Positions 54,906 through 63,901 of a stretch of 64,000 nt of DNA are shown here, one piece after another. A model generated the notes under the pieces. The model ran no database searches and was not told the origin of the DNA. It saw only the letters and a list, made by a program, of their open reading frames with translations. The translations under genes and the position numbers were made by a program. Source of the DNA: Mycobacterium sp. MS1601 (lineage in GTDB: Bacteria > Actinomycetota > Actinomycetes > Mycobacteriales > Mycobacteriaceae). Location: positions 372,001 through 436,000 of the forward strand of contig NZ_CP019420.1 in NCBI RefSeq assembly GCF_001984215.1, in the 5' to 3' direction. Position 1 is the first letter of the stretch. The number at the start of each line of letters is the position of its first letter.

Positions 54906-55067
54906 CTTCACCCACCTCTACTGGAGCAACAGCACTGCTGAAGCTATCGAACCACAAGACCGGGTGGACAGAGCACCATCTGCCCCGTGAGACACTGGTA
55001 AGTGATGCCTCCCGGCTCCGGCCGGCGGGCCACCACCCTGATCAGTTCACGACATTGGAGGTACACC

Positions 55068-55142
55068 ATGGCCAAGCGTGGCCGTAAGAAGCGCGACCGC
55101 AAGCACAGCAAGGCCAACCACGGACGTCGGCCCAACAGCTGA
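55068..55142 (+). CDS. ribosomal protein bL37 (24 residues)
   Basis: A 24-residue, extremely basic peptide starting MAKRGRKKRDRK and ending NHGRRPNS, with a good ribosome site (GGAGGTACACC before the ATG). It matches bL37, the small actinobacterial 50S protein first seen in mycobacterial ribosome structures. It is too short to appear in ordinary gene searches. It is convergent with rshA, whose stop lies two bases away. Confidence 0.88.
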   Translation: MAKRGRKKRDRKHSKANHGRRPNS

Positions 55143-55143
55143 G

Positions 55144-55440
55144 CTAGCCCCTGATGATGGTGGTGCGGCTGATCTCCAGCCGTAACCGCTGTCGCAGGCT
55201 TTCAGGCGCTTTTTCGCCACTGCATCTGGTGGCGATGAGCGCCTTTATGCGTTCCTCCACCCCGTAGTGGCGCAGGCAGGCCGGGCACTCGTCCAGATGC
55301 TGCTGCAGCTTCTCGCGCGTGTCGACGGTGCACTCACCGTCGAGCAGAGTCCAGACCTCGGCGATCACCGCCGCGCATTCCGGATGCTCAGGATCCACCG
55401 GACCTACCGGCGGGCGCCAAGTGCGCTCGTCGTCGCTCAT
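55144..55440 (-). CDS. rshA: RshA, zinc anti-sigma factor of SigH
   Basis: The 98-residue product has the ZAS motif HLDECPAC (H-x3-C-x2-C). RshA binds SigH under reducing conditions and lets go on oxidation, heat or PknB phosphorylation. Its start overlaps the sigH stop by four bases, the usual coupling of sigma and anti-sigma genes. Matches Rv3221A. Confidence 0.95.
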   Translation of the reverse strand: MSDDERTWRPPVGPVDPEHPECAAVIAEVWTLLDGECTVDTREKLQQHLDECPACLRHYGVEERIKALIATRCSGEKAPESLRQRLRLEISRTTIIRG

Positions 55441-56099
55441 GAGGACACCTCCTCGGCTGCGTCGACCGAAGCACGGATGAATCCTCGGTCGCGTGCCACA
55501 TCTGCCAACAGTTCGCGCAGCTGGCGCCTACCTCGGTGCAGCCGGGACATCACTGTCCCGATGGGCGTATCCATGATCTCGGCGATCTCCTTGTAGGGGA
55601 AACCCTCGACGTCGGCGTAGTAGACCGCCATCCGGAACTCTTCCGGAAGTGCCTGCAGGGCTTCTTTGATCTCGGTGTCGGGCAAGGCCTCCAGAGCCTC
55701 GACCTCGGCGGAGCGCAGCCCCGTCGACGAATGTTCGGCGTTGGACGCCAGCTGCCAGTCGGTGATCTCGTCCGTGGGGTACTCGGCCGGCTGGCGTTGT
55801 TTCTTGCGATAGCTGTTGATGTAGGTGTTGGTCAGAATCCGGTACAGCCATGCCTTGAGGTTGGTGCCCTCACGGAACGACCGGAATCCCGAGTACGCCT
55901 TGACCATGGTTTCCTGCAACAGGTCCTCGGCATCGGCCGGGTTGCGGGTCATGCGCAGGGCGCCGCCGTAGAGCTGGTCCAGCAGCGGGATCGCATCACG
56001 CTCGAAGCGCGCTGTCAGTTCGGCGTCAGTTTCGTCCGATCGGGCTACCGACGTCTTCTCGTCGGGCGCCAGACCAGTGCTGTCATCTATGTCGGTCAT
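55437..56099 (-). CDS. sigH: SigH, ECF sigma factor for oxidative and heat stress
   Basis: The 220-residue product has sigma region 2 ([37 protein letters not shown]) and region 4 ([20 protein letters not shown]), nearly identical in pattern to M. tuberculosis SigH. It recognises GGAA-GTT promoters of thioredoxin and heat-shock genes. MTDIDD at 56099 is the conserved start; upstream in-frame codons are not. I could not find a convincing SigH promoter directly upstream. Confidence 0.95.
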   Translation of the reverse strand: MTDIDDSTGLAPDEKTSVARSDETDAELTARFERDAIPLLDQLYGGALRMTRNPADAEDLLQETMVKAYSGFRSFREGTNLKAWLYRILTNTYINSYRKKQRQPAEYPTDEITDWQLASNAEHSSTGLRSAEVEALEALPDTEIKEALQALPEEFRMAVYYADVEGFPYKEIAEIMDTPIGTVMSRLHRGRRQLRELLADVARDRGFIRASVDAAEEVSS

Positions 56100-56322
56100 C
56101 TTGGTTGACACAGTCCCTTCCGTTGCGGAGGTCCAGATGATCGACGATGGCATGAGCAGTTGCACTGCCAGCGGTTCTGGCACCGCGCGTTCGAGGCACA
56201 CCGTCGACACCAAGTTCCCCTCTCGCAATCCTAAGGCTGTGACCGACAAAGCCACGCTCGTGGGCATGACGTCTTGGTCAACAGTGGCCGCAGCCGTGCT
56301 ATTTCCGGGCCGGACGCACGGT

Positions 56323-56328
56323 TACGCT
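56323..56328 (+). promoter_or_regulatory. -10 element, leaderless start of the YbaK-like gene
   Basis: TACGCT is followed after six bases by the GTG at 56335. Confidence 0.5.
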
Positions 56329-56334
56329 GGCCCC

Positions 56335-56826
56335 GTGGCACGAGCGGCAACTCCGGCGATCGCGGCGCTGGTGGCCGCATCGGTCCCCCACGAGGTGTTC
56401 GGTTATCAACACGACCCCCGCAACCAGGCGTTCGGCGACGAGGCCGTCACCGAGCTGGCCTGCGCCAAGAACGTCGAACCGGAGCAGATCTTCAAGACGC
56501 TGGTGGTGCAGATCCCGTCGGGCCTGGCGGTGGCGGTGGTGCCGGTTCCGGCCAAACTGTCGCTCAAAGCGGTGGCGGCGGCGCTCGGTGCGCCCAAGGC
56601 CGCGATGGCCGACCCCGCTGCCGCTGCGCGTTCGTCGGGGTACGTGCTGGGCGGTATCTCACCGCTGGGCCAGCGCAAGGCCCTGCCGACGGTGATCGAC
56701 GAAACGGCGCTGCTGTGGGACGTGGTGTGGTGCAGCGCCGGCAAACGCGGCCTGGAGATCGGCGTGGCCCCGGACGACCTCATCCGACTGACCGACGCCG
56801 TCATCGCCGACATCCAGGCTGTCTAG
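56335..56826 (+). CDS. ybaK: YbaK/ProX-type Cys-tRNA(Pro) deacylase
   Basis: The 163-residue product has the YbaK fold signatures: HDPRNQAFGDEAV, EQIFKTLVV with the catalytic lysine, and GYVLGGISPLGQRK near the C-terminus. Such enzymes remove wrongly attached cysteine from tRNA(Pro). GTG start fixed by the leaderless promoter; upstream in-frame sequence overlaps the sigH region and is rejected. It is convergent with the nucleoside-transport operon. Confidence 0.9.
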   Translation: MARAATPAIAALVAASVPHEVFGYQHDPRNQAFGDEAVTELACAKNVEPEQIFKTLVVQIPSGLAVAVVPVPAKLSLKAVAAALGAPKAAMADPAAAARSSGYVLGGISPLGQRKALPTVIDETALLWDVVWCSAGKRGLEIGVAPDDLIRLTDAVIADIQAV

Positions 56827-56898
56827 CTCGACTGACGGGCCTTGGCGCCGCCGTGGTGGGCGTGGCGCATCAGAGGGTGAGCGGGGATCACGCTGCGG

Positions 56899-57339
56899 TC
56901 AGCTTGGTGCCGCCTGCCGCATCGCCGCCAGCGCCTCCGCCTCCAATTCGGGTCCGCAGACGTCGACGGCCGCATTCGATCCGGCGATGACCTGAGCGCA
57001 ACTGATATCGAAGCCGGGTCCGCCGGGCAGTATCGCCGCGAACGCCTGCGTGGACGCGGCGAACACGATGCGCTGCACCCCGGCCCACACACACGCCGCC
57101 GCGCACATCGGGCACGGCTCCCCGCTGGCATACATCACCGAACCCGCCAGCCGGTGCGCCGCGGCCAGCCGCAGCGCCACCAGTTCGGCATGGGCGGTGA
57201 CGTCGCCGGTCGAGGCTACTTCGTTGCGTCCCTCGGCCAGCAGCATTCCGTCGGCGTCCACCAGCACCGCGCCGAACGGACGGTTGCCGAGCGCACCCGC
57301 CTCGACAGCGAGGGCGATGCTGCGTTGCAGAAAGTTCAT
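56899..57339 (-). CDS. nucleoside/base deaminase (CMP/dCMP-guanine deaminase family)
   Basis: The 146-residue product has the zinc deaminase motifs HAELVALRL and PCPMCAAACV. GNRPFGAVLV fits guanine deaminase or tRNA-adenosine-deaminase-like members. As the last gene of an operon with nucleoside-type ABC transport genes it probably deaminates an imported purine or pyrimidine. Its start overlaps the preceding gene by four bases. Confidence 0.88.
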   Translation of the reverse strand: MNFLQRSIALAVEAGALGNRPFGAVLVDADGMLLAEGRNEVASTGDVTAHAELVALRLAAAHRLAGSVMYASGEPCPMCAAACVWAGVQRIVFAASTQAFAAILPGGPGFDISCAQVIAGSNAAVDVCGPELEAEALAAMRQAAPS

Positions 57340-58319
57340 GCGCCCAGGTCCACTCGGCTACCGATGCCGTGTTCCCTGGCGGCGTCGACGAGGGCTCTGG
57401 CGGTCACCAGATCCTGCAGACCGATCCCGACGGAGTTGAACAACGTCACGTCGTCGTCGCCGCGGCGACCGGTGGACGGGTCGAGGATGACGTCACCGAG
57501 TTCGGTTGTGACGTCGCCCTCGCGCAGGTGTCCCTCACTGATCGCCATCAGCACGTCACCGGACTTGGCGAGAGCGGTGGGCCTGCTGTCCACCACCAGC
57601 CGAACCGAACCCATTCCCGCACCGTCGATTTCACGGTGATCAGGCCGTGGCGGCGCGCCAACGGCGTTGACATGAAGGCCGGGACGAAACCACCCGCCTT
57701 CGACGATGGGGACCTTCGACGGTGTCAGCGTGCACACCACGTCCGCGGCGGCGATGACATTGCGCGGCGATTCCGCGCTCTCGACGGACAGGCCGAGGTC
57801 GACGATCCGGTGCCGGAACTCCTCGACCGTGGCCTGGCTGCGCGACCACACGAACACCTTCTCGATCGGCCGGACTCGGGCGATGGCGCGGGTGTGTTCC
57901 ACCGCGAGCGTGCCTGCTCCGATCAAACCCAGTGCGGTACTGGACTTCCGGGAGAGGTGGGCGGTGGCCACGGCACTGGCCGCCGCTGTGCGCACCGCGG
58001 TGACGAGCCTGCCGTCCAGCAGCGCCTCGCACTCCCCGGTCTGCGCCGACATGAGCAGGATCGTCGAGCGCTGGGTGGGTAGTCCGGCAGCCCGATTGAA
58101 GGGCATGTCCGAGAGCATCTTCACGACGCTGGCGTGGTGGCGAGCAGCGGTGGCGACCATGGGCAGGACCGCCCCACCGCCGTCGAGCGGTAACAGAGCC
58201 GGCGCCGGATTCGCGGCGCTGCCCGAACTGAGGTCGGCGTGTGCACGTTCCACCGCATGGTAGACCGCCGCGCGGTTGATCAGGGCGGTGATATCGGAGT
58301 GGGACAACACGATGGTCAT
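57336..58319 (-). CDS. ornithine cyclodeaminase / mu-crystallin family protein
   Basis: The 327-residue product has the OCD Rossmann motif GLIGAGTLAVEHTRAI and the late VGIGLQDLVTA segment. Family members are NAD(P)-dependent ketimine or imine reductases, dehydrogenases or ornithine cyclodeaminase. Here it sits between transport genes and a deaminase, which suggests a catabolic step on the imported compound, but which one is open. AAAGG lies nine bases before the ATG at 58319. Confidence 0.85.
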   Translation of the reverse strand: MTIVLSHSDITALINRAAVYHAVERAHADLSSGSAANPAPALLPLDGGGAVLPMVATAARHHASVVKMLSDMPFNRAAGLPTQRSTILLMSAQTGECEALLDGRLVTAVRTAAASAVATAHLSRKSSTALGLIGAGTLAVEHTRAIARVRPIEKVFVWSRSQATVEEFRHRIVDLGLSVESAESPRNVIAAADVVCTLTPSKVPIVEGGWFRPGLHVNAVGAPPRPDHREIDGAGMGSVRLVVDSRPTALAKSGDVLMAISEGHLREGDVTTELGDVILDPSTGRRGDDDVTLFNSVGIGLQDLVTARALVDAAREHGIGSRVDLGA

Positions 58320-58339
58320 GAGATCAAGCCTTTCGGTGG

Positions 58340-59266
58340 TCACACGCGACCGACGTAGGGAACGGTGAGCCCGGACGGCGCTTTACGGCCGCCGGCGAAC
58401 CCGCTGACAGCGACGACGGCGATGAGGTAGGGCAACATCACCAGCACCGCATAGGGGATCTGGATACCGACCGCGGGCAGAGCGAACTGCATGGCCCTCG
58501 CGACACCGAAGAAGACTGCAGCCCACAGTATTCCGATCACCTTCCACCGTCCGGCGATGACCGCGACGACAGCCAGGTATCCCATGCCCGCCGTCATGTT
58601 CTCACTGAAGGCCCGGACCTCTGAGAGTGCGAGTTGCGCGCCGGCCAGACCACCTGCGCCGGAGGCGATCAGCACCCCGATGACCCGGGTGCGGTTGACG
58701 GCCAAACCGGTCCAACCGGCTGAGGTGGCGTCCTCGCCCACCGCGTCGACCCGGATTCCGGCCATGGTGCGTGGCGAGAACACCACTGCCAGTGCGACGA
58801 CGACGGCCAGGCACAGGTAGCCCAGCGGGGTCTGACCGAACACTGCCGGACCGATGATCGGGAGATCACTGAGGACAGGGATCCGCACGTCGGCGAATGC
58901 CGGGATGTTCTGGCCGCGGCCACCGCCGAGCAGGATCCGGGCTCCGAAAGTGGTGAGGCCCAAAGCCAGTGCGTTGGCGGCGATGCCGACGACGATCTGG
59001 TCGGCGCGCAGCCGGACCGAGAGCAATGCCTGGGCGATCCCGAAGATGAGCCCGGCCAGCACTCCGGCCACGGCGCCCGCGACGGCGGAGCCGGTGGTGA
59101 CGGCGCCGAGCACGCCGGCGAACGCGCCGGTGAGCATCATGCCTTCCATGCTCAGGTTGAGCACACCGGCCCGCTCGCTGATCGACTCGCCCGAGGCGGC
59201 GACCAGCAATGGAATGGCGAAAGCAACTCCACTGGAGACGATTTCGGTGATCATGGGAATACTCAT
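58340..59266 (-). CDS. nucleoside-type ABC permease (second subunit)
   Basis: The 308-residue product has eight or more membrane segments and the BPD-transp-2 pattern of purine-nucleoside importers (ERAGVLNLSMEGMMLTGAF, ADQIVVGIAANALALG, AGIRVDAVGEDATSAGW). It forms the channel with the other permease. The start overlaps the upstream permease by four bases. Confidence 0.92.
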   Translation of the reverse strand: MSIPMITEIVSSGVAFAIPLLVAASGESISERAGVLNLSMEGMMLTGAFAGVLGAVTTGSAVAGAVAGVLAGLIFGIAQALLSVRLRADQIVVGIAANALALGLTTFGARILLGGGRGQNIPAFADVRIPVLSDLPIIGPAVFGQTPLGYLCLAVVVALAVVFSPRTMAGIRVDAVGEDATSAGWTGLAVNRTRVIGVLIASGAGGLAGAQLALSEVRAFSENMTAGMGYLAVVAVIAGRWKVIGILWAAVFFGVARAMQFALPAVGIQIPYAVLVMLPYLIAVVAVSGFAGGRKAPSGLTVPYVGRV

Positions 59267-60360
59267 GCGGACACTTCCTCGCGGTGGGCTTTCTCGCGGT
59301 CGGCTTTGACGGCTTGCGCCGGGCGCGCCGTGGCGGACCACCATGCTGCGCCAGCAATCAGGATGATCAGCACGCTCTGGACCACGGTGACGGTGGAGGC
59401 GGGCACACCGGCCTGCAGTTGCAGGTTGATGCCGCCGGAGACCAGCAAGCCGAACAACAACGAGACAGCGGCCACCGCGGTCATGGAGCCGCGGGCGAGC
59501 AGCCCCACCACCAGGCCGGCGAAGCCGAATCCGGATGAGAATCCGTCGACGAGGATGAACGGCGCACTGGTGACCAGCAGACCACCGGCCAGGCCGGAGA
59601 ATCCGCCGGCGGCACACAGTGCTGCACCCCCGGTGCGGTCGACGGCCACACCGAGGCGCGCCGAGGCTGTCGGTGACAGCCCGACCGCCCGCAACCGCAG
59701 ACCGGTGGCACTGTTGCGCAACATGATTCCCACGACGGCCACGGCCAGCACCGCCAGCACGATGGCGATGGTCGCCGGATTCTTGTACAGCCCGAGCAAC
59801 GGCAGGTGCGCCGAGGAGGCCAGCGGTTCGGATTGCGGCAGCGTCTCTGAGGACGTCACGGGTTGGCGCAGCAGCGAGGGCTCCTGAACCATCAGCACCA
59901 CCAGGGCCAGTCCGACGAAGTTGAGCAGGAGGGTGGTGATGATCTCGCTGGTGCCGCGCTGCACCCGCAGCCACGCCGCGACGGCGGCCCACAGCGCCCC
60001 GGCGATCACGGCCGCACCGAGGGTGAGCATCAGCCCGATGGGTAGTGGCAGCGCCTCGGGCAGTGACACCCCGACTCCGGTGGCGGCGATACCGCCCAGG
60101 CACAGCTGGCCTTCCCCGCCGACGTTGACCAGGCCGGCCCGGTAGGCGATGGTGAACCCCGCGGCGACGAGCATCAACAGTGCGGCGTTGTTCAGCGAGG
60201 TGCCGATGGCGAACGGCGATCCGAGGGTGCCGTCGATGAGGGCTTCGACGACGGTGGCGGGACTTGCGCCGGCCACCGCGGCCAGAGCAAATCCGACACC
60301 CGCCGAGACAACCAGGGCGGCGGCGGCCACCACAAGCGGATGGCGCAGATGCACGGTCAT
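59263..60360 (-). CDS. nucleoside-type ABC permease (first subunit)
   Basis: The 365-residue product is a BPD-transp-2 permease with about ten membrane segments; YRAGLVNVGGEGQL and GTSEIITTLLLNFVG are typical of BMP-dependent nucleoside importers. Both of its ends overlap neighbours by four bases, so translation is coupled in the operon. Confidence 0.92.
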   Translation of the reverse strand: MTVHLRHPLVVAAAALVVSAGVGFALAAVAGASPATVVEALIDGTLGSPFAIGTSLNNAALLMLVAAGFTIAYRAGLVNVGGEGQLCLGGIAATGVGVSLPEALPLPIGLMLTLGAAVIAGALWAAVAAWLRVQRGTSEIITTLLLNFVGLALVVLMVQEPSLLRQPVTSSETLPQSEPLASSAHLPLLGLYKNPATIAIVLAVLAVAVVGIMLRNSATGLRLRAVGLSPTASARLGVAVDRTGGAALCAAGGFSGLAGGLLVTSAPFILVDGFSSGFGFAGLVVGLLARGSMTAVAAVSLLFGLLVSGGINLQLQAGVPASTVTVVQSVLIILIAGAAWWSATARPAQAVKADREKAHREEVSA

Positions 60361-61904
60361 TGCGACACTCCTGTCATGAGTGCACCAACTTCGCTTGCCG
60401 CGCTGGGAGAGTCGGTGCTGATGGAGCCGAGAAGGGTGCCGCGGTAGGCAACCACGATGCGGTCGCAGACGGCGATCAACTCGTCGATCTCACTCGAGGT
60501 GACCAGTACCGCCGCGCCGGCGTCGGCAGCATCGCGCAACCGGTCCAGAACAGCGGCGACGGCGCCTGCATCGAGTCCTCGGGTGGGCTGAGCGGCCACC
60601 ACGACGCGAAGTCCGGGGGTGGACAGTTCGCGGGCCAGCACCACCTTCTGCTGATTGCCGCCGGACAGTGAGGCCATGGTGGCGTCCGGACCGGACGCGC
60701 GGACCGAGAACGTGGTGATGGCGGCAGCCGCGTCGGATCGCATGCGCCCGCGGTCCAGCAGGCCCCACCGGCGGTAGGTCCGCAGCCTCGGCAGGGCGAT
60801 GTTCTCGGCGATGGTCATGGCCCCGACCATGCCTTCGGCGTGGCGGTCTTCGGGAATCACGGCCAGGCCCGCCGCGGTGCGCTGACCCGGCGTGGCGGTG
60901 GTGAGGTCACAGTCGCCGACGGCCACCGTGCCTGTGTCGGCGGGCAGCGCCCCGGAGAGCACCGAGGTGAGCTCGGATTGGCCGTTGCCTTCCACTCCGG
61001 CGATGCCGACGATCTCCCCCTGCCCCACGGTGAGCTCGACATTCTTCAGTGCGATGCTGCCGTCGTCCCGAGTCACGGTGAGACCGTTGACTTCGAGTCC
61101 GGCCACCTGCGTGGCGGGGCGGCGCCGCTGCGTGTGCACTGCCGGTGCGGCGTCGCCGAGCATGAGTTGTAACAGCGTCGGAAGTTCGACGTCGGACAGC
61201 CGGCCACCGCCTACCACGGTGCCCGCTCGCAGCACCGTGGCCTCGTCGGCGGCACGTGCCACCTCACCTAGCTTGTGCGTGATCAGCACCACGGACTTGC
61301 CGTCGGCGGTCAGTGCCGCGCAGGTGGCGATCAGTGCGTCGATCTCCTTGGGGTCCAGCACCGCGGTGGGTTCGTCGAGCAGGATCAACCGCGGATCCCG
61401 CAGCAGCGCTTTGACGATCTCGACTCGTTGCCGGGCACCCACGGTGAGGTCGCTGACCGTGGCGCCGGTATCGACGGCCAGACCGTAGCTGTCGGCGATC
61501 CGGTCCAGGTCACGGGTGAGTTGTTTTCGCGGCGGGCGGAATCCGTCGCGCCCCAACAGCAGATTGTCGGCCACGGTCATGGTCGAAATCAGCGAGAAGT
61601 GCTGGTGCACCATCGCCACCCCGGCGTTGAGGGCGTCGGCGGGACTGCGCGGGCGGTAGTCGGCGCCGGCCAGCGTCATGGTGCCTGCGTCCGGGGAGAC
61701 GGTTCCGTAGATGCTGTTGCACAACGTCGATTTGCCCGCTCCGTTCTCGCCGAGGATGCAGTGCACCGAGCGCGGTTTCACGCTCAGCGTCACCTCGTCG
61801 AGAGCGCGCACCGAACCGAAGGACTTGCGTACTCCGGCCATGGTGAGAAGTGCCGTCTCACTGGTGTTCTGTCTGGTGGTCATGGTGTGTGCGGTGATGC
61901 TCAT
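60357..61904 (-). CDS. nucleoside-type ABC ATPase with two nucleotide-binding domains
   Basis: The 515-residue product has two ATPase halves. The first has Walker A LGENGAGKSTL and LILLDEPTAVLDP. The second has the degenerate Walker A GVEGNGQSEL and the signature LSGGNQQKVVLARE. This asymmetric pair is typical of ribose/nucleoside importers, where mainly one site hydrolyses ATP. It starts 29 bases after the lipoprotein gene. Confidence 0.93.
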   Translation of the reverse strand: MSITAHTMTTRQNTSETALLTMAGVRKSFGSVRALDEVTLSVKPRSVHCILGENGAGKSTLCNSIYGTVSPDAGTMTLAGADYRPRSPADALNAGVAMVHQHFSLISTMTVADNLLLGRDGFRPPRKQLTRDLDRIADSYGLAVDTGATVSDLTVGARQRVEIVKALLRDPRLILLDEPTAVLDPKEIDALIATCAALTADGKSVVLITHKLGEVARAADEATVLRAGTVVGGGRLSDVELPTLLQLMLGDAAPAVHTQRRRPATQVAGLEVNGLTVTRDDGSIALKNVELTVGQGEIVGIAGVEGNGQSELTSVLSGALPADTGTVAVGDCDLTTATPGQRTAAGLAVIPEDRHAEGMVGAMTIAENIALPRLRTYRRWGLLDRGRMRSDAAAAITTFSVRASGPDATMASLSGGNQQKVVLARELSTPGLRVVVAAQPTRGLDAGAVAAVLDRLRDAADAGAAVLVTSSEIDELIAVCDRIVVAYRGTLLGSISTDSPSAASEVGALMTGVSQ

Positions 61905-61933
61905 CGGTATCGGCCCTGTCAGTACGGGGTGAT

Positions 61934-62923
61934 TCAGTACGGGGTGATGGAGCCGGCGATGATCGCGGATTCGGCCTTGTCGACCGCAGCGGCGACAGCG
62001 GGATTGTCCGAGCAGACCACAAAATCGCTGCCGCCCTTGTCGGTGGTGACACCGAATGGAACCTGCTGCGCTGCCCAGGTTCCGTCGAGCACGGAAGACA
62101 CGGCGTATTCGATCTCGGTACCGATGTCGGTTCGGACGTAACCGGCGTAGACACCGGCACATTCACCGGGGATCGGGCCGCCGATCATCCGGTTGCCGGA
62201 TTCGGCGGCCGCCTGTTCCATGCCCTGCTTGCCGAGGTTGACGATCTGCCCCAGAACGTCGGCGCCGCTGGCGTAGGCGGTGCCCGCGGCCTGTTTGGCT
62301 TTGGCGGGGTCGTTGAAATCACCGACGTATTGCGGTGCCAGTACGGTGACATCCGGCCGCGTGAACTGGGCTCCATTGCCGAATGCCTTGGCCGCGTTGA
62401 CGATCGCAGGTAGTTCCACGCCGCCGATGAATCCGACCGTGCCGGTCTGCGACAGCGCCGCTGCGGCGGCTCCGGACAGGAATTCGGCCTCGGCCTGCTG
62501 GGGGTCGTAGTAGGCCAGGTTGGGCATCGGTTCGGCGTCGGAGGGGCCGCCGATTTCGACGAACTTGACGTCGGGGAATTGTGGGGCGATCTTGCGGACG
62601 TCAGCGTCGGTCTGCCCGCCGACCGAGATCACGAGGTCGTTCTCCGAGGCGAAACGCTGCAACGCCTGCTGGTAGTCGGCGGCGGCCACCTGCTCGACAT
62701 AGCTGAGGTCCACCTGGTCGCCGTACTTCTGCGCCAGGCGCTCGTATCCGAGGTAACCCGACTGCATGAAGCCGGTGTCGTTGACGGACCCCGGCAGGAA
62801 CACCCCCACCGAGAGTGCGTCGTTGTCGGCGCCGGTGCCGGCGGAGCCGCAGGCGGTGATGCCGATGGCCAGCGCGGCGACTGTGACCAGGGTCGATGCG
62901 GTGCGCGGGACGGAAATCTTCAT
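61934..62923 (-). CDS. BMP-family nucleoside-binding lipoprotein
   Basis: The 329-residue product has a lipoprotein signal with lipobox ITAC (cysteine about 25) and the BMP fold: GVFLPGSVNDTGFMQSGY, VISVGGQTDADV and later GTVGFIGGVELP. BMP proteins bind purine nucleosides and feed the ABC importer encoded next. It is the first gene of the operon and lies across from the GntR regulator. Confidence 0.93.
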   Translation of the reverse strand: MKISVPRTASTLVTVAALAIGITACGSAGTGADNDALSVGVFLPGSVNDTGFMQSGYLGYERLAQKYGDQVDLSYVEQVAAADYQQALQRFASENDLVISVGGQTDADVRKIAPQFPDVKFVEIGGPSDAEPMPNLAYYDPQQAEAEFLSGAAAAALSQTGTVGFIGGVELPAIVNAAKAFGNGAQFTRPDVTVLAPQYVGDFNDPAKAKQAAGTAYASGADVLGQIVNLGKQGMEQAAAESGNRMIGGPIPGECAGVYAGYVRTDIGTEIEYAVSSVLDGTWAAQQVPFGVTTDKGGSDFVVCSDNPAVAAAVDKAESAIIAGSITPY

Positions 62924-62956
62924 CTGAGTTCTCCCAGCTTCGTGGCTACCTCGTAG

Positions 62957-63041
62957 CGGTATACCGTTATGAGAAGCATTGGCCCGACCTATTTCCACAC
63001 GGTTAACCGGCGGTAAGAATCGAGTTACTGGTATACCGTTA
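62957..63041. promoter_or_regulatory. three related palindromes, probable GntR operators
   Basis: CGGTATACCG (62957-62966), CGGTTAACCG (63000-63009) and GGTATACC (63030-63037) are palindromes. The first and third each continue as the 12-base sequence GGTATACCGTTA, 72 bases apart (about seven helical turns). They lie between the divergent lipoprotein and GntR genes. FCD-type GntR proteins bind such GT-N-AC palindromes. Confidence 0.6.
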
Positions 63042-63092
63042 AGCCCCTCACCGTTATGCTGATGAGGCCCGATGAGAAAGGGAGGGACGACT

Positions 63093-63809
63093 GTGACGAC
63101 CGCGGTCACCGAGGAAGCCCGGAAATCCCTGCGAGAACGCGCCTACGACGAACTGCGTGCACGCATCGTGGGGCTGGAATTGGCACCGGGCACCCGCCTG
63201 ATCGAACGGGATCTCGCCGAAGAGCTGGCGGTGTCCCGGATTCCGTTGCGCGAGGCCATGCAGCGGCTACAACAGGACGGTCTGGTGGTCGTGGTGCCGC
63301 GCCAGGGCGCCATCGTCTCCCCCTTCACCGTCGACGATGTCCGCGACCTGTTCGACGTCCGCGAGAGCCTGGAGGTGCTGGCCGCCCGCCTGGCGGCCGA
63401 ACGCGCCGATCAGGCCGGGCTCGATGCACTCGAAGCGCAACTGGACACCGCCCGCCACGCGACCAGGAACAAAGACCGGCCTGCCATCGCCGCGGCCAAC
63501 GCCGGATTCCACACCATCATCATCGACCTGGCCGCCAATCCGCTGCTCGAGTCGATCCTGCGGCCACTGGGTGCCCGCACCCAGTGGTTGTTCCACCTCA
63601 CCGGCGACCGCGACCCCGGCGTGCAGTGCCAGGAACACGAGGAACTGCTGGCCGCCATCGCGGCCCACGATCCAGACCGGGCCGCCGAATCCGCGTTCCA
63701 CCATGTGCATTCAGGCCGCGACGCCAGCTTGGCCATGGCCGCCGAATGGTCCAGGCCGGACCTCGATCCCGTCGCGCTGACCAAGAGCAGGCGGCGCGGC
63801 CAGGGCTAG
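63093..63809 (+). CDS. GntR-family (FadR/FCD type) transcriptional regulator
   Basis: The 238-residue product has an N-terminal winged helix (about 12-80; LAEELAVSRIPLREAMQRL) and a C-terminal FCD ligand domain with histidines positioned for metal or ligand (FHTIII, EHEELL, AFHHVHSG). It is divergent from the nucleoside-transport operon and very likely represses it, released by an imported metabolite. The GTG at 63093 follows GGGAGGG; an ATG at 63072 is less likely. Confidence 0.92.
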   Translation: MTTAVTEEARKSLRERAYDELRARIVGLELAPGTRLIERDLAEELAVSRIPLREAMQRLQQDGLVVVVPRQGAIVSPFTVDDVRDLFDVRESLEVLAARLAAERADQAGLDALEAQLDTARHATRNKDRPAIAAANAGFHTIIIDLAANPLLESILRPLGARTQWLFHLTGDRDPGVQCQEHEELLAAIAAHDPDRAAESAFHHVHSGRDASLAMAAEWSRPDLDPVALTKSRRRGQG

Positions 63810-63888
63810 CCTCGGCTTCCCACGATCATTGGCGGCCAGGGCATCTGATGTCCCGGAAGCGAGACACCACAATCTCGGCCCGGCTTGT

Positions 63889-63894
63889 TAGCGT
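63889..63894 (+). promoter_or_regulatory. -10 element, leaderless start of the last gene
   Basis: TAGCGT is followed after seven bases by the ATG at 63902. Confidence 0.45.
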
Positions 63895-63901
63895 GGGAAC
63901 C

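Noticed and set aside
56100..56270. SigH autoregulatory promoter before sigH
   Set aside because: A GGAAC occurs (56215-56219, minus strand) but no GTT lies 16-20 bases downstream.
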